Shown in pieces: positions 61,672 through 64,000 of a stretch of DNA of 64,000 bases. This DNA is from Microbacterium sp. BH-3-3-3 (GTDB lineage: Bacteria; Actinomycetota; Actinomycetes; Actinomycetales; Microbacteriaceae): assembly GCF_001792815.1 (NCBI RefSeq), contig NZ_CP017674.1, positions 3,444,492 through 3,508,491 on the forward strand, in the 5' to 3' direction. Numbering within the stretch: position 1 is the first letter of the stretch; every line of letters begins with the position of its first letter. The position numbers and the translations under genes were made by a program. The notes beneath the pieces are model-generated. The model was not told where the DNA came from. It saw only the letters and a program-made list of their open reading frames with translations, and made no database searches.

Positions 61672-62754
61672 TCAGTCGAGCACCTTCTTCCACACGCCCT
61701 CGTAGGCGACCGGAACGAACCCGATGCGCTCGTTGATCGAGAGCATCGGGCGGTTCTCTTCGGCGTTGTACGTCATCACCCGCGGAGAGTCGGGGGCGAT
61801 CTCGCGCCAGGCCTGCAGGGCGGCGCACTTCACCAGCATCCCCAGGCGGTGGCCGCGGTGGGGCGCCGTGACAAGGGTGTCCTCCTGATGCGACATCGCC
61901 GTGCGGTCCTTGCCGATGACGAGTTCGGTGAAGGCCGCCAGCTCCCCGGAGTCCACGTGCTGCGCGGCGGTGATGAGCATGTGGCGACCGGCGTCGAGGT
62001 AGGTCGCTTCGAAGCGGCGGACGCGCGCGGCATCCCACACCTCCTCGTCGAACTCGAGGTCGGCCGAGGGGGCGTCGGTGACCATGCGGGACTTCATCGC
62101 GGCGAAGGACTCGACGAACTCGTCGGGGGTCGGGAGCGCCCACTGCACGACGCGATAGCCGCGGGCCGCGCGCTCGGCCTCGTCGAGGAGGTCCCGCACC
62201 CGCGGTGCGGCGTCGGCGAGGTCGAGGCTGCTGACGCGCATGACCTGCTCGAGGGTGCTCCCCGAGGCCTGGAAGAAGCGCGCCGCGTGGTCGCGCGGGA
62301 CGGAGCCGAATCCGGTCGGTGCGTCCAGCCGCGGTCCGTCGGTCTCGGGGTGCTCGGCCCAGGCCTGCAGCACGGTGCGGTGATGCTCGCGCGCGGTGCG
62401 CTCGATCAGGGCGAAGGCGGCGCGGCCGATGCCGCGGTTCCAGGCGGAGCGTCGGAGCTCCACGAGCCAGAACCCGGTGCGCGCCCCCTCTTCCTGCGGC
62501 AGATCGAGTGAGGCACGGCCCACGACCTCACCGTCGAGCACGGCCAACCAGCAGTAACGCACCTGAGCGGGGTCGGGCTGATACGCCGGCAGCAGCTCGT
62601 CGGCGGGCATGGAGTTGTCGTCGTGTCCGGAGATCTCGGCGTAGACGAGGTTCCGCACCCGGGCCATCTCGCGGAAGTCGGCGGCATCGGGGGCATCGAT
62701 CGAGATCGGCACGTGCAGGGGGCGCAGCTCGAGGCCGGCGGGGAGCGAAGTCAT
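61672..62754 (-). CDS. Tandem GNAT acetyltransferase
   Basis: A 360-residue protein with two GNAT folds, like mycothiol-synthase-type fusions. Domain 1 has the acetyl-CoA loop in RRSAWNRGIGRAAFAL (around residue 100-115); domain 2 has TLVTAPHRGHRLGMLVKCAA and the conserved NAEENRPMLSINERIGF. Context does not indicate MshD itself. The substrate is unknown. It is the last gene of a short operon with an 88-residue protein and a 37-residue peptide. Confidence 0.87.
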   Translation of the reverse strand: MTSLPAGLELRPLHVPISIDAPDAADFREMARVRNLVYAEISGHDDNSMPADELLPAYQPDPAQVRYCWLAVLDGEVVGRASLDLPQEEGARTGFWLVELRRSAWNRGIGRAAFALIERTAREHHRTVLQAWAEHPETDGPRLDAPTGFGSVPRDHAARFFQASGSTLEQVMRVSSLDLADAAPRVRDLLDEAERAARGYRVVQWALPTPDEFVESFAAMKSRMVTDAPSADLEFDEEVWDAARVRRFEATYLDAGRHMLITAAQHVDSGELAAFTELVIGKDRTAMSHQEDTLVTAPHRGHRLGMLVKCAALQAWREIAPDSPRVMTYNAEENRPMLSINERIGFVPVAYEGVWKKVLD

Positions 62755-62791
62755 GTCGTGTGTGTCTTTCTTACGGGGGAGAAGGGGGCGA

Positions 62792-62821
62792 GCAGTGCCG
62801 CCCCCGAGGGGACGGCACTGC
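62792..62821 (-). terminator. Hairpin between the 88-aa gene and the GNAT gene
   Basis: GCAGTGCCG (62792-62800) pairs with CGGCACTGC (62813-62821), extended by CCCC/GGGG with one mismatch. Lying 38 bases before the GNAT start, it may reduce readthrough into that gene. Confidence 0.6.
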
Positions 62822-62825
62822 CGGG

Positions 62826-63092
62826 TCAGGCCGGCGGACGCTGCAGCGCGGCGGCGCGATACCAGTCGCGTTCGCGCTGGGTGCGCTGGGCGTCGTGCTG
62901 CCGTGCCCGGTGGGCGGCGGCGGCACGCCGCTCGATCGCGTGGATCCGGGCGGCGTGTCGGGTCAGCAGCCAGAGGCCGAGACGCAGGGTCAGTCGGTCG
63001 AGGCGGCCGACCGGGTGGTCGGTGACGGGGATGGTGAGAGGGGCGGGCGCGGCCGATGCAGAGTGCGGCGCGCGCGTGGGCAGAGTGCTCAT
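62826..63092 (-). CDS. Small basic hypothetical protein
   Basis: An 88-residue protein, MSTLPTRAPHSASAAPAP at the start, with a hydrophobic segment too short for certain membrane insertion (LTLRLGLWLLTRHAARI) and a basic, Arg/Gln-rich helical C-terminus (HRARQHDAQRTQRERDWYR). The ATG at 63092 is preferred to an upstream one that would lack protein-like composition. Family not recognised. Confidence 0.55.
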   Translation of the reverse strand: MSTLPTRAPHSASAAPAPLTIPVTDHPVGRLDRLTLRLGLWLLTRHAARIHAIERRAAAAHRARQHDAQRTQRERDWYRAAALQRPPA

Positions 63093-63248
63093 GCGGAGGC
63101 TCCGAGAAGAGAAGAGCGGAAAGAATCGCGCGAGCCGAGCTCGCACGGGAAGGATCCAGAGGATCGGGTGCACGGCATCCGAGGGATGCGGCACGGGAAG
63201 CGGAGACGGACGGCGTCTCGACGCGAAGTGACAACCCCGTGGGGCGGG

Positions 63249-63362
63249 TCAACCCTGGCGGGAGGGCATTCCGACGGCGGTGGTCACTCCGGTGAACGGT
63301 GCGGAGAGCACGGGAACGGCGATGAAGCCGGTGGCGGTGAAGCCGGTGAGAGTGCGAATCAT
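63249..63362 (-). CDS. 37-residue hydrophobic microprotein
   Basis: A 37-codon frame with an excellent ribosome site (AAAGGAGG, eight bases before the ATG) and a promoter just upstream. It encodes [20 protein letters not shown] and ends [10 protein letters not shown], with a hydrophobic middle that could cross or bind the membrane. No family is recognised. It is the first gene of the operon that continues to the 88-residue protein and the GNAT. Confidence 0.6.
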   Translation of the reverse strand: MIRTLTGFTATGFIAVPVLSAPFTGVTTAVGMPSRQG

Positions 63363-63398
63363 GGGAGGACCTCCTTTCGTCGTCGGTTGCGACCACCG

Positions 63399-63428
63399 AC
63401 GCTAGCGAGGTGTGCGCGCGAATGTCAA
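63399..63428 (-). promoter_or_regulatory. Promoter of the microprotein-GNAT operon
   Basis: On the minus strand, TTGACA (63423-63428) and TAGCGT (63399-63404) are spaced by 18 bases, among the best sigma-70-like promoters in the window. It lies about 37 bases from the microprotein start. Confidence 0.7.
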
Positions 63429-63553
63429 GCGTTCGTCCAGATTGGCGTGCCCGCCGGGCGCGTCGCGACGACGGTGCGCGGCTTGGCGCCGCGGAATCCC
63501 GCGGAATCTCGGGTACCGTGAGGCCGTACTCGATCGCGGGAAGGCGGGGTGAC

Positions 63554-64000
63554 ATGCACCTCAAGAGCGTGACGCTCAAGGGCTTCAAGTCCTTCGCCTC
63601 GTCCACGACCTTCGCCCTCGAACCCGGCGTCACCTGCATCGTCGGGCCGAACGGATCGGGGAAGTCCAACGTCGTCGACGCCCTCGCCTGGGTGATGGGC
63701 GAGCAGGGAGCGAAGACGCTCCGCGGCGGCAAGATGGAAGACGTCATCTTCGCCGGAACGTCCACGCGTGGACCCCTCGGGCGCGCCGAGGTGCACCTGA
63801 CGATCGACAACAGCGACGGCGCCCTGCCCATCGACTACAGCGAAGTGACGATCAGCCGCACGCTGTTCCGCACCGGCGCGAGCGAATACGCCATCAACGG
63901 ACAGACGTGCCGCCTTCTCGACGTGCAGGAGCTGCTGAGCGACTCGGGCCTGGGCCGCGAGATGCACGTCATCATCGGCCAGGGCCGCCTCGACACCGTT
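63554..64000 (+). CDS. smc: Chromosome segregation protein SMC (C-terminus beyond window)
   Basis: The first 149 codons of [23 protein letters not shown] is the hallmark start, [20 protein letters not shown] is Walker A, and the R-loop/Q-loop region [20 protein letters not shown] and IIGQGRLD continues to the edge. The rest, including coiled coils and Walker B, lies beyond base 64000. It follows mutM in the conserved block, with a divergent microprotein operon inserted. Confidence 0.95.
   Translation, partial: MHLKSVTLKGFKSFASSTTFALEPGVTCIVGPNGSGKSNVVDALAWVMGEQGAKTLRGGKMEDVIFAGTSTRGPLGRAEVHLTIDNSDGALPIDYSEVTISRTLFRTGASEYAINGQTCRLLDVQELLSDSGLGREMHVIIGQGRLDTV

Noticed and set aside
16091..62780. 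Frequent GGGGGAG, often as codons GGG GGA
   Set aside because: More than 20 copies on the plus strand look striking, but the number is close to what base composition predicts, so I do not claim enrichment.

Overview
The window is about 70% G+C with dense, mostly co-directional genes. Many starts sit six to eight bases after a TANNNT hexamer (leaderless promoters), and gene pairs often overlap at ATGA or GTGA. Gene content points to a high-GC actinobacterium of the Microbacteriaceae, probably Microbacterium: otsAB, a DeoR-fruK-fruA-ptsH operon, the recG-coaD-yceD-rpmF-rnc-mutM-smc block, and GluRS beside tRNA-Gln. The genus is inferred from layout and protein style, not proven.

Layout. 0-5.2 kb: a MarR/MFS efflux pair, cut by the window edge, behind two tandem palindromes; an IclR regulator; and scoA-scoB-thiolase for ketone-body (acetoacetate) use, with scoA frameshifted. 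5.2-8 kb: trehalose synthesis (otsA-otsB). 8-16 kb: ilvD-ilvB-ilvN-ilvC, two small membrane proteins and serA. 16.2-17 kb: a small secreted protein coupled to a two-helix membrane protein. 17-25.9 kb: a TetR/14-TM MFS pair, leuB-ilvE, an FAH-family enzyme with an MFS carrier, and a PLP enzyme divergent from a LysR regulator. 26-31 kb: gltX, tRNA-Gln, surface proteins and a TetR/SDR pair. 31.3-35.5 kb: fructose PTS. 35.6-39.5 kb: MBL-fold enzyme, tRNA-Glu, an ECF sigma factor/DUF4349 pair and TerC. 39.5-42.3 kb: two 52-bp hairpin repeats and a metY-flavin monooxygenase operon. 42.5-44.7 kb: leuC-leuD behind a leaderless leader peptide with three Leu codons. 44.8-51.3 kb: murA-plsC-gpsA-ddl envelope operon, a DUF3515 lipoprotein, thiL and rsmD. 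51.3-56.3 kb: a lower-GC accessory island. 56.4-64 kb: the conserved recG-to-smc block, interrupted by a divergently transcribed GNAT/microprotein operon.

How it works together. The ilv and leu genes form most of the branched-chain amino acid pathway in three loci; leuA is not seen. murA, plsC, gpsA and ddl join peptidoglycan and phospholipid precursor supply. GluRS next to tRNA-Gln fits the indirect Gln-tRNA route.

The best candidate for an undescribed system is the island. It is one minus-strand operon: a peptidoglycan-binding/HlyD-like adaptor, an ABC ATPase, an FtsX-type permease, a lipoprotein and a 120-residue secreted protein with two cysteines in its mature part. It lies between rsmD and recG, next to about 0.8 kb of decayed sequence, and it lacks the GGATGCC/GGCATCC word that is scattered through the rest of the window. 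The 16.4-kb secreted/membrane pair is a second, smaller candidate. The leu leader peptide and the tandem hairpin repeats at 39.5 kb are the other prominent non-gene signals.
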